Of a DNA stretch of 64,000 bases, positions 31,692-41,208 are shown one piece after another. The translations under genes were made by a program, and so were the position numbers. The DNA lies in the NCBI RefSeq assembly GCF_030929555.1, contig NZ_JAVFVT010000004.1, forward strand, positions 1-64,000. The letters are read 5' to 3'. This DNA is from Paenibacillus sp. LHD-117 (GTDB lineage Bacteria > Bacillota > Bacilli > Paenibacillales > Paenibacillaceae). Numbering within the stretch: the stretch's first letter is position 1; the number at the start of each line of letters is the position of its first letter. Under the pieces are notes generated by a model that searched no databases, was not told the DNA's origin, and saw only the letters and a program-made list of their open reading frames with translations.

Positions 31692-33212
31692 CTATGCTTC
31701 CTGCTGTGCCGCCGATTTCTCGCGGTCCTGGCCTTTGTCCGATTCGCCCGCATTGCGGTTGGCCGCTTCCCGGTCCTGCTTCATCTCCTCCACCGTCTTC
31801 ACCTTCAGCCGCGCGGCTCCCTTGTAATCGCGGGTCGGCAGCAGCGGGCCTTCCTCCAGCCGTTTTTTCGCCGCCTCAATCGCATCCCCGTATTGCGGAA
31901 GCCACTGCTCCTGCGCGACCAGCATCTCGTCGACCATCTGCCAAATTTCCTTCGGATTGCACACCGCTCCGACAAGAGGATCCATCATGAAAGCTTGGCG
32001 CAGCAGACGATCATCTCCGCTAACTGCCGCTTCCACTGCCAGACGCTGCACCGAAATGCTGACGTTGCACACGGCGGCTGGACCAAGCGGAAGATTGCCG
32101 ACCGTCGGCATGGAAATGCCGTTGCGATCCACGTATCCTGGGGATTCGATGATCGCGTCGTCCGGCAGGTTCGAGATGATGCCGTTGTTCACGACGTTGA
32201 AGTGGCCCCGGTATACCCGGCCGGTTTCCAAGCTCTCGATGATGTAGGAGCCGTGTTCCTCGCCGCGTTTCTCCTGCTTGTACTCGAACGCCGGGTCCTT
32301 CATCCAGTTCGGAAAGTCCGTTTCGAACCAATGGCGGCCTTCCGTGCAGACGCGCAAGTAGCCGCCCGTCTCGCCGTTAATCCACGAACCGAGGTCGATC
32401 CAGTCCCCGATTTCCTCCGGACGCTTCCGGTACCAAGGCACGTATTCGCTCAAGTGGCCGTTCGATTCCGTGCTGTAATATCCGAACCTGCGCAGCATGT
32501 CGATCCGAACCTTCTCCGTCCGGCTGAAGTCCTCGTGTTTCTCGAACGCTTCCAGCAGCTTGCCGGTCAGATCCTCACCTTCGTGCTTGATCGAGATATA
32601 CCACGTTTGGTGGTTGATGCCCGCGCAAATGATATCGACCTCGCGTTTCTGGAGCCCAAACGCAGTTGCGATCTGCCAGTGGCCGCCTTGCACGCCGTGG
32701 CATAATCCCACCGTCCGCACGCCGCCATACTTGTTGCATGCCCAAGTGAGCATCGCCATCGGGTTGGCGTAATTAAGAAGCAGCACATCCTCGGACGCAC
32801 ATTCGCGAATGTCGCGGCATATATTCAGCATTTCGGCAATGCCGCGCTGACCGTACATGATGCCTCCCGCGCTCAGTGTGTCGCCGACGCATTGGTCGAC
32901 CCCGTACTTCAGCGGAATGTCGACATCCGTCGCGAACGCTTCGAGACCGCCGACGCGGATCGTGCAGATGACGTATTTGGCTCCTTGAAGCGCTTCTCGA
33001 CGATCCGTCGTTGCATGAATCCGGATGCGAAGCCCGTTCTCGTCGATATCGCGTTGGCACAGCTCCGTTACCATCCGCAGGTTTTGCTCGCTAATGTCCG
33101 TGAACGCGACCTCGATGCCCGCGAACGCCGGCACGGACAGCAAATCTCTTAACAGCCCTCTCGTGAAGCCGATCGAGCCGGCTCCGATAAACGTAATTTT
33201 GAATGAAGACAT
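31692..33212 (-). CDS. melA: Alpha-galactosidase, glycoside hydrolase family 4 (MelA type)
   Basis: GH4 enzymes use NAD+ and a divalent metal and cleave by oxidation and elimination. The N-terminus ITFIGAGSIGFTRGLLRDLL is a Rossmann nucleotide site; NYANPM near residue 147 and GLCHGVQGG with Cys171-His172 match the metal site, and INHQTW carries another metal-binding His (201). The 506-residue length and the VGGLEAFATDVDIPLKYGVD block fit alpha-galactosidase/alpha-glucosidase members, with MelA the closest in my reading. ATG at 33212 follows GAGGAGGAG. The AraC-type regulator gene lies directly upstream on the same strand. Confidence 0.88.
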   Translation of the reverse strand: MSSFKITFIGAGSIGFTRGLLRDLLSVPAFAGIEVAFTDISEQNLRMVTELCQRDIDENGLRIRIHATTDRREALQGAKYVICTIRVGGLEAFATDVDIPLKYGVDQCVGDTLSAGGIMYGQRGIAEMLNICRDIRECASEDVLLLNYANPMAMLTWACNKYGGVRTVGLCHGVQGGHWQIATAFGLQKREVDIICAGINHQTWYISIKHEGEDLTGKLLEAFEKHEDFSRTEKVRIDMLRRFGYYSTESNGHLSEYVPWYRKRPEEIGDWIDLGSWINGETGGYLRVCTEGRHWFETDFPNWMKDPAFEYKQEKRGEEHGSYIIESLETGRVYRGHFNVVNNGIISNLPDDAIIESPGYVDRNGISMPTVGNLPLGPAAVCNVSISVQRLAVEAAVSGDDRLLRQAFMMDPLVGAVCNPKEIWQMVDEMLVAQEQWLPQYGDAIEAAKKRLEEGPLLPTRDYKGAARLKVKTVEEMKQDREAANRNAGESDKGQDREKSAAQQEA

Positions 33213-33351
33213 CGTCACAACTCCTCCTCGACATAGGTTCTACTCAGGTATTAATTTCTCATCCTTATTGTAGCAACGCGCGGGAGGAAGCGTTATCAAT
33301 ATCCTGACCATTTAGATGTTGAGGTGTTAGAAATCCTAATATCGAAGCCGA

Positions 33352-34299
33352 TTAGTCGTATCGGGGATTTTGCGTTTGGAAGGATTGGCGGTAGGCGATC
33401 GGCGTTAATCCGGTATGTTTTTTGAACATCGCGTGAAAGTAAGGCCGGCTTCCCACGCCGACGTAGTCGCAAATATCGGCGACTGGAATATCCGTCTGGC
33501 TTAGCAGCATCTTGGCTTTCGCCATCCGGACTTCGTTCAGGTAAGAGGTGACCGTCGAGCCCGTCCCATCCCGGAATACGCGGTGCAAGTAACCGGGATG
33601 CAGGTTGACCGAAGCGGCGATATCCTTCACGCGGATGTCTCGGTCATAATTGTGATGGATGAATTGGATGGCTTCCTTCACGTATCGGTTTAAGGGATTA
33701 TCTTCCAGTTTCAGCGATTCGTTGCGGATATGAGCGAGCGCGACGAACAGCTGCGCGAACAGCAGCTGGGTTCGCGCCTCTCTTCTCCGGTCCCCCGCGT
33801 CCAGCTCGAGCACGAGACTCTTCAGCAGCGGGTACAGCTCATCGTTGTCGCGCAGCACGAGCAGCGGGGACGTCTCCGCGGCAAGCTCCGCCACGAGCGG
33901 ATCCTCTTTTGCAAGCAAGCGCAGTGAAGGCATGGCAGTGTTTCGCTCCTGCAACGAGAATTCCACGTTGAGCATGCGGCAAGGTCCGCGGTCTTGCACG
34001 ATTAATCGGTGCGGAACATTGGCGTCCAGAACAATAAACTCGCCTCGTCTGAGCGTAAAGGCGCATGGCAAAAAGGCGGGCGCCGAATCGAACTCGATTC
34101 GGCACTCGCCCGAGATGACGTACATGATTTCGACGGTGTCATGGGTGTGGTAGGTCATGGCGTAATCCGCCCACTGCTTATAATAATAAGCGAAGACGTT
34201 CGGATGTTGGTCCCCGACCAACCACTCTTGCTTGAACAGTCTTCCTGCTCCCGCACTGGCACCTGCCCCGGCTTCAAAGCCTGCTTCTCCGAATCCCAT
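33352..34299 (-). CDS. AraC-family regulator, probable activator of the GH4 gene
   Basis: A cupin-like N-domain (YHTHDTVEIMYVISGECRIE; FTLRRGEFIVLDANVPHRLI) is followed by the AraC DNA-binding domain (DIAASVNLHPGYLHRVFRDG; DICDYVGVGSRPYFHAMFKK; GLTPIAYR). An unusual start, MGFGEAGFEAGAGASAGAGR, is glycine/alanine-rich and disordered. ATG at 34299 has GAGAGGTGA eight bases before it; GTG at 34311 would overlap that site. It lies 139 bases before the GH4 gene, whose promoter has TACAAT but a weak -35, as usual for activator-dependent promoters. Confidence 0.9.
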   Translation of the reverse strand: MGFGEAGFEAGAGASAGAGRLFKQEWLVGDQHPNVFAYYYKQWADYAMTYHTHDTVEIMYVISGECRIEFDSAPAFLPCAFTLRRGEFIVLDANVPHRLIVQDRGPCRMLNVEFSLQERNTAMPSLRLLAKEDPLVAELAAETSPLLVLRDNDELYPLLKSLVLELDAGDRRREARTQLLFAQLFVALAHIRNESLKLEDNPLNRYVKEAIQFIHHNYDRDIRVKDIAASVNLHPGYLHRVFRDGTGSTVTSYLNEVRMAKAKMLLSQTDIPVADICDYVGVGSRPYFHAMFKKHTGLTPIAYRQSFQTQNPRYD

Positions 34300-34378
34300 C
34301 TTCCCGTTCACCTCTCATGAAACGAATGATGCGCGTAACCCGCGGTCGAAGGTCCGCACTGCCCGTCAAGCTTCCCGA

Positions 34379-35107
34379 TTATGATTTCGCGTCCAGCTTC
34401 GCGATCGCTTCGAGCGCTGCCAAGATCTCACGTTCTACCGCGTTCGCTACAACTTTCGTATGCGGATCGTACTCCGCCGCCAGATCGGAATCGGCGTAGC
34501 CGTCAAGCGCCACGATCGCGCCCGCCTTCGCTCCGCGAAGCGAAGCGACGACGTATAACGCGGCAATCTCCATCTCGACCGCCAGGACGCCGGCTTGCTT
34601 GTACTGCTTATGCGGAACCTCGACGACGCCGGAGAAAAAGACGTCGAGCGTAACCGTCATTCCTTTTTTCACGATGCCCTCGCTCTCCAGCGCCGACTCG
34701 TAGAGCGCGTTCACGATATCGCTGTCCGCGATGGCCGGGAAGCCGTCCGGAACGAGCTGCTTCGTTAATCCTTCGGCTCTGACCGCGGCCGTGCTGACGA
34801 TCAGACTGCCGGCAGGATGGTCGGCCGAATAAGAACCGGCCGTCCCTACCCGGATCAGCGTCTTTACGCCGCCCTTAATCAGCTCCTCGAAGCAGACGGC
34901 CGCTCCGGGCGACCCGACGCCATGACTGACGACGGCCAGCTTCACGCCTTTGAACTCGCCGACGAACGTTCGGTATTCCCTGGCGTAGGCCAGCTCGCGC
35001 GCGCCGTCTAGCTTCCCAGCGATCACGGCAGCGCGACGCGGATCTCCGCACACGATGGCGTACGCCGGCAGCTCTTCCGAATGAACCTCCAATATCGGCA
35101 AATACAT
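34379..35107 (-). CDS. Nucleoside phosphorylase (PNP/UDP family)
   Basis: The 242-residue protein is a trimeric/hexameric type nucleoside phosphorylase that splits nucleosides with phosphate into base and pentose-1-phosphate. Seen motifs: VCGDPRRAAVIAGKL near the start (phosphate loop), VVSHGVGSPGAAVCFEEL, LIRVGTAGSY and VLAVEMEIAALY, the ribose-binding Met-Glu pair. Uridine or purine specificity cannot be told by eye. It is the last gene of the nucleoside ABC operon, one base after the sulfite-oxidase-like gene (TAACATG), so imported nucleosides are probably its substrates. Confidence 0.9.
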   Translation of the reverse strand: MYLPILEVHSEELPAYAIVCGDPRRAAVIAGKLDGARELAYAREYRTFVGEFKGVKLAVVSHGVGSPGAAVCFEELIKGGVKTLIRVGTAGSYSADHPAGSLIVSTAAVRAEGLTKQLVPDGFPAIADSDIVNALYESALESEGIVKKGMTVTLDVFFSGVVEVPHKQYKQAGVLAVEMEIAALYVVASLRGAKAGAIVALDGYADSDLAAEYDPHTKVVANAVEREILAALEAIAKLDAKS

Positions 35108-35108
35108 G

Positions 35109-35780
35109 TTAATCGAACTCCTTCTTCAGCCATTCATCCTCTGGCATCGTAAATTCCTCGCTCGAGAACCGTTCCTCCCTGAACGGGTCGGCGTAGTTAT
35201 GGAAGCCGTTCCGCTCCCAGAAGCCCGGGCGGTCCTCCTTCATGAATTCGATGCCCCGAATCCACTTGGCGCTCTTCCAGAAGTAGAGATGGGGAACGAT
35301 CAGGCGCATCGGCCAACCGTGTTTGTCCGTCAGCGGCTCGCCGTCGAACCGGTGAGCCAGAATGACGTCTTCCCGGAGCAAATCCTCAAGCGGAAGATTT
35401 GTTTCGTAATCCTCGTCCGCATGGATCATGACGTAGCGGGCTTCCGGCTTCGCGCCGAGCAGGGGCAACAGATCCGCGAACTTGACCCCTTCCCACTCCG
35501 TATCCAGCTTCGTCCAGCGCGTCACGCAATGTATGTCGCGGCTGATCTTCGTCTGGGGCAGTTCAGCCAGCTCGGCGAACGTAAACGTCCGTTCCGCCTC
35601 AACCTCGCCGAAGACGCGCAGCGTCCACGACCCGAGGTCGTACTCCGGCACGTCTCCTTCGTGAAGAATCGGGAACCGCTCCGTCACCGTCTGGCCCGGC
35701 GGAACGCGATGGGCGATCTCCGCCGGCACTTCGGGCAGCTTGGGGGATACCTTCTTCAGTCTTTCCGCTTTGTTGTGCAT
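35109..35780 (-). CDS. Sulfite-oxidase-like molybdopterin oxidoreductase
   Basis: The 223-residue protein has the oxidoreductase molybdopterin-binding fold of the YuiH/MsrP type. DIHCVTRWTK contains the cysteine that should coordinate molybdenum; GVKFADLLPLLGAKPEARYV and HGWPMRLIVPHLYFWKSAKW with IRGIEFM are conserved blocks of the family. There is no Tat or Sec signal and no haem domain, so it is cytoplasmic or loosely attached. The substrate is not known for this group. It sits inside the nucleoside operon, 56 bases after the last permease gene and one base before the phosphorylase gene, with no obvious link in metabolism. Confidence 0.88.
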   Translation of the reverse strand: MHNKAERLKKVSPKLPEVPAEIAHRVPPGQTVTERFPILHEGDVPEYDLGSWTLRVFGEVEAERTFTFAELAELPQTKISRDIHCVTRWTKLDTEWEGVKFADLLPLLGAKPEARYVMIHADEDYETNLPLEDLLREDVILAHRFDGEPLTDKHGWPMRLIVPHLYFWKSAKWIRGIEFMKEDRPGFWERNGFHNYADPFREERFSSEEFTMPEDEWLKKEFD

Positions 35781-35836
35781 GATCTCCCGTTCACTCCTCT
35801 AGTTTGTCTCCTTGAGGCTATCGTCCAAAGCGGCGT

Positions 35837-36760
35837 TTATCGCGAGCTCCCGCTCGATTTGCGCGCTTCTTGCATATAACCTTTGTCCTTAAAGAATAAC
35901 ATAGCCAAGATCGTCACGACATATGGCACCATCATCGTAAAATGGGTCGGCAGCGCAAAGCCCTGCAGCCGGATGCTCAGCGATTCCATGAAGCCGAACA
36001 GCAAGCTCGCGCCGGCCACGCCAAGCGGATTGGACTGTCCGAGCATCGTCGCAACGAGCGCGATAAATCCGCGTCCGGCCGTCATGCCTTCCGTAAACAT
36101 GGTTACGTTGCCCAGCGACAGCTGCGCGCCGGCCAGGCCGCAGAGCGCGCCGCACAGCAGCACCGCTCCATATTGGATCCGAGTGACCTTGATGCCGAGG
36201 CTGCGCGCCGCCGTAGGGTTTTCCCCGGCCGCAAGCAGGCGGAAGCCCGACACCGTCCGGAACATATAATAGTGTAGCCCGATGACGATCAGGATCGACG
36301 CATACACGAGCACCGAGTGGCCGGATAATACGTCGCCGAGCCATGGGATATCTTGAATGAGCGGAATATCCAGCTTCGGAAGGCCGATCATGTTTTTATC
36401 GTAATAAGCGCCCTTCACGTCGAAGATCGCGCGGAGCGAGAACGTGGTCAACCCGAGCGCCAGGAAGTTGAGGGCGATGCCGACGACGATGACGTTCGCC
36501 TGAAGCTGGATGCTCATGAAGGCGAACAATAACGAGAATACGAGCGTGCATCCGATCGCGAACAACAAGGATACGGCGATACTGCCCGTCAAATAATTGC
36601 CGACGATCGCCGAGAAGGCGCCGATCAGCATCAGCCCTTCGAGGCCGACGTTGAACAGCCCGACCCTTGCGCAGATCGCGCCGCCGAGGGCGGCGAGCAA
36701 GATCGGCGTCACCATGCGAAGCGCCGAAGCGAATAACGAGACATCAAACAGCTGATCCAT
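35837..36760 (-). CDS. nupQ: Nucleoside ABC transporter permease, NupQ type
   Basis: A 307-residue membrane protein of the branched-chain-amino-acid/ribose permease family with about eight to ten segments (ILLAALGGAICARVGLFNVG; LEGLMLIGAFSAIVGNYLTG). The blocks AAGENPTAARSLGIKVTRIQ and GRGFIALVATMLGQSNPLGV match the YufQ/NupQ group, which in B. subtilis takes up guanosine. It overlaps the upstream permease gene by 17 bases. It forms the channel with NupP and the double ATPase NupO. Confidence 0.9.
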   Translation of the reverse strand: MDQLFDVSLFASALRMVTPILLAALGGAICARVGLFNVGLEGLMLIGAFSAIVGNYLTGSIAVSLLFAIGCTLVFSLLFAFMSIQLQANVIVVGIALNFLALGLTTFSLRAIFDVKGAYYDKNMIGLPKLDIPLIQDIPWLGDVLSGHSVLVYASILIVIGLHYYMFRTVSGFRLLAAGENPTAARSLGIKVTRIQYGAVLLCGALCGLAGAQLSLGNVTMFTEGMTAGRGFIALVATMLGQSNPLGVAGASLLFGFMESLSIRLQGFALPTHFTMMVPYVVTILAMLFFKDKGYMQEARKSSGSSR

Positions 36761-37811
36761 TTTTCGCCCCCGCTTTCTTCCGTTTGATGAATGAATACGT
36801 CAGCTTGGCCGACACGAACAAAATAAGCACCGCCTGGATGATGCTCGCCACTTCCAGCGGAACCTCGGTATTGCGTTCCATGCCCATCCCGCCGGTCTGC
36901 AGCGCGGCGATCAGAATCGCGGCCACGGCGGTGCCGATCGGATGAGAGCCCGCGAGCAGCGTCGCCATAATGCCCGACCATGCGTAACCGGGCGACGTCA
37001 ACGCGCCGTCCAGATAACGGTATTGCGTGCCCAGCACCTCGACGGAACCGGCGAGACCCGCGAAACCGCCGCTGACGAACATGCTGATCAGCATCAACTT
37101 ACCGCGCTGCACGCCGCCGTAGCTCGCGAACAGCGGGTTGCCGCCAAGCATGCGGATCTCGTAGCCTTTTACCGTATGTTTCATGAACAGGTATAACAGA
37201 ATCGTTCCGATCAACGCGAGCAGGAAACCCGCATGCAGGCTGTAGCCTTGGAACAGCTTGGGAAGCCATGTGCTCTTGTCCAGCATGACGGTCTGGGACA
37301 TGGCAGCCGAGCCTGTCGTATCCTTGAGCGGATAAGTAACGATATAACCGGCGAAATAAGTTGCGATGTAGTTCAAGAGAAGCGTCGTAATGAGAAGATT
37401 CATACGGAACCTCGCATCGAGCCACCCTGCAAGAGCCGACCAAAGCCCCCCGGCGACGATGCCCGCCAGCAGCGCTCCGACCAGCTTCAGCCAGCCCGGC
37501 CCCGGCAGGTAAATGGCGGTGACGGCCGCGCTCAGCGCGCCTAACACCATCTGCCCTTCCGAGCCCATGTTGAAAAACCCAGCCCGGAACGCCAGCGCCA
37601 CGCCGAGTCCGATCAAGATGATGGGCGTAGCCCTAGCGAGCGTATTCGTAATAAAATAAAAATTGCCGAACGCGCCTTTCCACATCTCCGCGTAGGTCTC
37701 CGTGACGGAACCTCCGACGATCGAGATGGCAATCGCGCCGACCGCAAGACCGGCCGCTAACGCCAGAAGAGGCTGCAGCAGCGGCCTTGCCCATTTTAAC
37801 AGCTTATCCAA
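36744..37811 (-). CDS. nupP: Nucleoside ABC transporter permease, NupP type
   Basis: A 355-residue membrane protein of the same permease family as NupQ (ATPIILIGLGVALAFRAGFF, NMGSEGQMVLGALSAAVTAI). The loop RMLGGNPLFASYGGVQRGKL is the cytoplasmic coupling segment. The start is TTG at 37811, within the end of the ATPase gene (8-base overlap), supported by GGGAGGT ten bases upstream. Coupled translation in the order ATPase, NupP, NupQ keeps the subunits in balance. Confidence 0.9.
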   Translation of the reverse strand: MDKLLKWARPLLQPLLALAAGLAVGAIAISIVGGSVTETYAEMWKGAFGNFYFITNTLARATPIILIGLGVALAFRAGFFNMGSEGQMVLGALSAAVTAIYLPGPGWLKLVGALLAGIVAGGLWSALAGWLDARFRMNLLITTLLLNYIATYFAGYIVTYPLKDTTGSAAMSQTVMLDKSTWLPKLFQGYSLHAGFLLALIGTILLYLFMKHTVKGYEIRMLGGNPLFASYGGVQRGKLMLISMFVSGGFAGLAGSVEVLGTQYRYLDGALTSPGYAWSGIMATLLAGSHPIGTAVAAILIAALQTGGMGMERNTEVPLEVASIIQAVLILFVSAKLTYSFIKRKKAGAKNGSAV

Positions 37812-39303
37812 CCGCTTTACCTCCCGCCATTAACAGACTGATCTTCTCTTCCGTGGCGGCATCCGCCGCCAGTTCTCCCACGATCCGCCCTTCGAACATG
37901 ACAAGGATGCGATCGGACAGCTTAAGCACTTCCGTCAGCTCGGAGGAGACTAACAGAATCGCGCCTTGTTCATCCCTTTTCTTGAGCAGCTCGGAGTGGA
38001 TAATCTCCATCGCGCCGACATCGACGCCGCGCGTCGGTTCCGCCGCGATCAGGAAAGGAGAGTTTTGCGCCAACTCGCGGGCGACGATCAGCTTCTGCAA
38101 GTTGCCGCCGGACAGATGCTGCGCTTTCGTATCCAGGGATCCCGTCTTGATGCCGAAACGCTCCACCCATCCGGCGACCATGCCGCGAACCTTGCCTCTC
38201 CGAAGGATGCCGTACCGCTCGTGTCTCGCCGTATGTCCCATCAAGCCGTTCTCCGTCACATCCGCTTCCTTGGATACGCCCCAAAGGTAGCGGTCTTCCG
38301 GAATATGCGCAAGGCCGGTTGCCCGAATCCGATGCACGGGAGCTCCAGTGACATCTTGGTCCATCAGTTTCACGGTGCCTCCGTCAGGCTGCGCGAGCCC
38401 GGCTATCGCTTGCAGGAGCTCGGACTGTCCATTACCGGAAATGCCCGCAATGCCGACGATTTCGCCAGCGTTCACGCGCAGATTCACGTTGTCCAGCAGC
38501 GGTTTCGTCTTCGATCCGCGAATGGTGAGCCCGCTAACCTCCAGCACCGCTTGTCCCGCAGCCGTCTCTCGCCTCGACAGCTGAACGAGCTCGCGACCGA
38601 CCATCAGCCGCGAAAGCTGTTCTTCGTCCGTCTCCGACGCGTTCACCGTACCCGTCAATTGTCCGTCGCGCAGCACCGTAATCCGGTCGGCGACCTCCAT
38701 AATTTCCTGAAGCTTGTGGCTGATCAGAATAAAGCTTTTTCCTTGACGCGCCAGCTCCTTGATCGCGGCCAGCAGCTCCTTGACCTCAAGCGGAGTGAGC
38801 ACGCCAGTCGGCTCGTCCAAAATAATGATTTCCGCCCCTTGATAGAGCACCTTCAAAATCTCGACGCGCTGCTGCATGCCGAGCGAGCACTCGCCGACCC
38901 GCTTCCATGGATCGACCGGCATCCCGAATTGCTTCGCTAGGCGCGTCGTCTCTTCGGCAGCCGCCTTGCGGTCGAAAAAGGCCGCGCGGGATGGCTCCCG
39001 TCCGATGACGATGTTCTCGGCTACCGTAAAGGAAGGGAATAACATAAAGTGCTGATGCACCATGCCGATGCCGTGTTTGATCGCGTCCGTCGGACTGCCG
39101 AAGGTTACCGGCTTCCCGTTCAGCTTGATCTCGCCGCCCGTCGGGGATTCCATGCCGTACAGAATGCGCATCAACGTCGTTTTGCCTGCGCCGTTCTCGC
39201 CGACGAGCGCATGAATTTCGCCTTTGCGAAGGTTAAAGGACACGTTCCGGTTCGCGGTTACGTTCCCGTAGCTTTTCGTAATGCCTTCCATTTGCAGCAG
39301 CAT
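37804..39303 (-). CDS. nupO: Nucleoside ABC transporter double ATPase, NupO type
   Basis: Two ATP-binding cassettes in one chain of 499 residues. The first has Walker A GENGAGKTT, signature LGMQQRVEI and Walker B IIILDEPT. The second has a degenerate Walker A (GISGNGQSEL), signature LSGGNLQKL and AAEPTRGVDVG. This pairing is usual for ribose and nucleoside transporters of the BmpA-linked group. ATG at 39303 follows AAAGGAG. It is the second gene of the operon, 81 bases after the lipoprotein gene. Confidence 0.93.
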   Translation of the reverse strand: MLLQMEGITKSYGNVTANRNVSFNLRKGEIHALVGENGAGKTTLMRILYGMESPTGGEIKLNGKPVTFGSPTDAIKHGIGMVHQHFMLFPSFTVAENIVIGREPSRAAFFDRKAAAEETTRLAKQFGMPVDPWKRVGECSLGMQQRVEILKVLYQGAEIIILDEPTGVLTPLEVKELLAAIKELARQGKSFILISHKLQEIMEVADRITVLRDGQLTGTVNASETDEEQLSRLMVGRELVQLSRRETAAGQAVLEVSGLTIRGSKTKPLLDNVNLRVNAGEIVGIAGISGNGQSELLQAIAGLAQPDGGTVKLMDQDVTGAPVHRIRATGLAHIPEDRYLWGVSKEADVTENGLMGHTARHERYGILRRGKVRGMVAGWVERFGIKTGSLDTKAQHLSGGNLQKLIVARELAQNSPFLIAAEPTRGVDVGAMEIIHSELLKKRDEQGAILLVSSELTEVLKLSDRILVMFEGRIVGELAADAATEEKISLLMAGGKAVG

Positions 39304-39384
39304 ATAAGCGCTCCTTTCAACCAAGGTGAAACTTTCTTATAATTCAAAGCAAACCGGCTGCTAATAGCAGCCGGCATCCGTAAA

Positions 39385-40422
39385 CTATTGAGCTAGCGGG
39401 TTGATGACTTCGATTTTGCCGGACTTAATGTCTTCGGCGATGGCTTTCACTTTGTCGACCGTCTCTTGTCCGATGAACGGGCTGAGCGGCGACTTGCTTT
39501 CTCTTGTTACGAACGTAAGACCTACGCCGTCTTCCTTCAGGCCATAGTCGGCCGCGCCGAACTCGAATGTTCCGCTCATGAAGGCTTTCACCGTCTCGTA
39601 TGCAACGGCGTCCGTGCCCTTCAGCTGGGACAAGACGATGTGCTCGGGATCCAGCTCCGTGCGGTCGACGTCTTGGCCGGATGCGTAGAAGCCAAGCTCC
39701 TTCGCCGCTTCGAACACGCCGAGGTCGCCTACGGCAGCCATGCCGGCGATGAAATCCGCGCCTTTGGAATGCTGCAGTACGGCAAGCTCTTTGCCTTTGG
39801 CGGAATCTTCGAAGCTGCCAACATAATTGATAAAGAGTTCGGCATCGGCATTCGTATGTTTCAGCCCTTGCTCGAAGCCTTTCGTGTACTTGCTAAGCAG
39901 CGGAGCATCGATCGCCACGACCGCGCCGACTTTGTTTGTCTTCGTAGACAGGCCAGCCGCCGCGCCTAGCAGGAACGCCGCTTCATGTTCGCGGAACACG
40001 ACGCTGCGAACGTTAGGCTGATCGATGACCGTATCGATGATCGCGAAGGACTTGTCCGGATTTTCGGCAGCCACTTTGTTCAGCGCGTCTTCCGCTTGAA
40101 ACGTAGCCGTAATGATCAGATCGTAGTTCTCGGCAACGGTGGAACGAAGATTTTGTTCGAATGCCGCAGGATCGGTCGATTCGATCGTTTTCACTTCCGC
40201 GCCGAACTCCTCGCCCGCGCGCTTGAATCCTTCGTCCATTAGCGCGAAGAAAGGGTTGACGCCGATTTGCTCCGGCAGCACGAGCGCGATCCGTTTTTTC
40301 TTCGCGTCTTCTCCTCCGTTCGCGGAACCTTCGTTCGAGGCGTTGTTTTTCCCGCCGCCGCATGCCGCGATGACGCTGATGGCAAGAACGAGCGTCAGTA
40401 GTAATGTCAAATGCTTTTTCAT
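39385..40422 (-). CDS. nupN: BMP-family nucleoside-binding lipoprotein
   Basis: The 345-residue protein has a lipoprotein signal (KKHLTLLLTLVLAISVIAAC) and the BMP/PnrA domain: IALVLPEQIGVNPFFALMDE near residue 45, then DLIITATFQAEDAL and NKVGAVVAIDAPLLSKYTKG. BMP proteins bind purine nucleosides outside the membrane and feed them to the ABC channel. First gene of the operon nupN-nupO-nupP-nupQ, followed by the oxidoreductase and the phosphorylase. The 189-base leader shows no purine riboswitch that I can recognise. Confidence 0.93.
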   Translation of the reverse strand: MKKHLTLLLTLVLAISVIAACGGGKNNASNEGSANGGEDAKKKRIALVLPEQIGVNPFFALMDEGFKRAGEEFGAEVKTIESTDPAAFEQNLRSTVAENYDLIITATFQAEDALNKVAAENPDKSFAIIDTVIDQPNVRSVVFREHEAAFLLGAAAGLSTKTNKVGAVVAIDAPLLSKYTKGFEQGLKHTNADAELFINYVGSFEDSAKGKELAVLQHSKGADFIAGMAAVGDLGVFEAAKELGFYASGQDVDRTELDPEHIVLSQLKGTDAVAYETVKAFMSGTFEFGAADYGLKEDGVGLTFVTRESKSPLSPFIGQETVDKVKAIAEDIKSGKIEVINPLAQ

Positions 40423-40611
40423 GTTGGACTCCCCTTTTACCTCATATAATAAACGCTAACCCGCGAATTCTGAACGTTTCACGTGTCCGTTGTCGGAATC
40501 CGTATTTTTCCGTCCTCATTCGACATAATTCTACTTCATTTTACATGAAGCTGAAGCTTTCGCAATGCAATGGAATAAATCGTCATCATTTTGTAACAAT
40601 CCAATGATATC

Positions 40612-41064
40612 CTATTCTTCCGGTTCAGTCATATTCCTGCTCATCTGGCGGAACAGCTCGATCCCCGTGATCATCGATTCTTCGGTCAAGTTATCGAACA
40701 ACTTCATCATGACGCGTTCGCGCGTCTTCATCATCTCGCCGATGATGGCTTTTCCTTCGTCCGTCAGCATGAGCCGCACCGCCCGCCTGTCCTGCTCGCT
40801 TCGCTCCCGCTTCACGAAACCCAGCTCGATCAGCCTGTCCGCCAATCCCGTAACCCCGCCGTTCGTGATGGAAAGTTTCTCGGCAAGCTCCGAAGAACGA
40901 ATTTCCCCCGATTCGGATATGATGATCAACATGCGGCCATGCGTCATGTTCAGGCCATGGATATTGTTGCGGTTCCACTCCGCCATGATCAGCTTCCGCA
41001 CCTCGCGAAAAACTTCGTCGAGCTCTTTCATCAAATCGTACCGGCTTCTCGCTTCTTCGTTCAA
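40612..41064 (-). CDS. MarR-family transcriptional regulator
   Basis: A 150-residue winged-helix protein: LNMTHGRMLIIISESGEIRS and ELAEKLSITNGGVTGLADRL form the helix-turn-helix, and RSEQDRRAVRLMLTDEGKAI is the wing typical of MarR. It probably binds as a dimer to a palindrome near its own promoter. Its target is not visible; it stands between the nucleoside operon and corA, each with room for its own promoter. Confidence 0.9.
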   Translation of the reverse strand: MNEEARSRYDLMKELDEVFREVRKLIMAEWNRNNIHGLNMTHGRMLIIISESGEIRSSELAEKLSITNGGVTGLADRLIELGFVKRERSEQDRRAVRLMLTDEGKAIIGEMMKTRERVMMKLFDNLTEESMITGIELFRQMSRNMTEPEE

Positions 41065-41208
41065 GGAACGACACTCCCATCTCGATCTCTATCTATGAAT
41101 AATCCTGTGATCAGTATAGACTTGCCCTTGTATAGCGTCAACGATTTCAGGGACGTTTATTCCAGTCGGACGGCCAGGAACGATTCCGTGAACCTCCATA
41201 CTGTACTA

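Noticed and set aside
40423..40611. Purine riboswitch upstream of the nucleoside operon
   Set aside because: The conserved purine-aptamer core and paired loops are not present.
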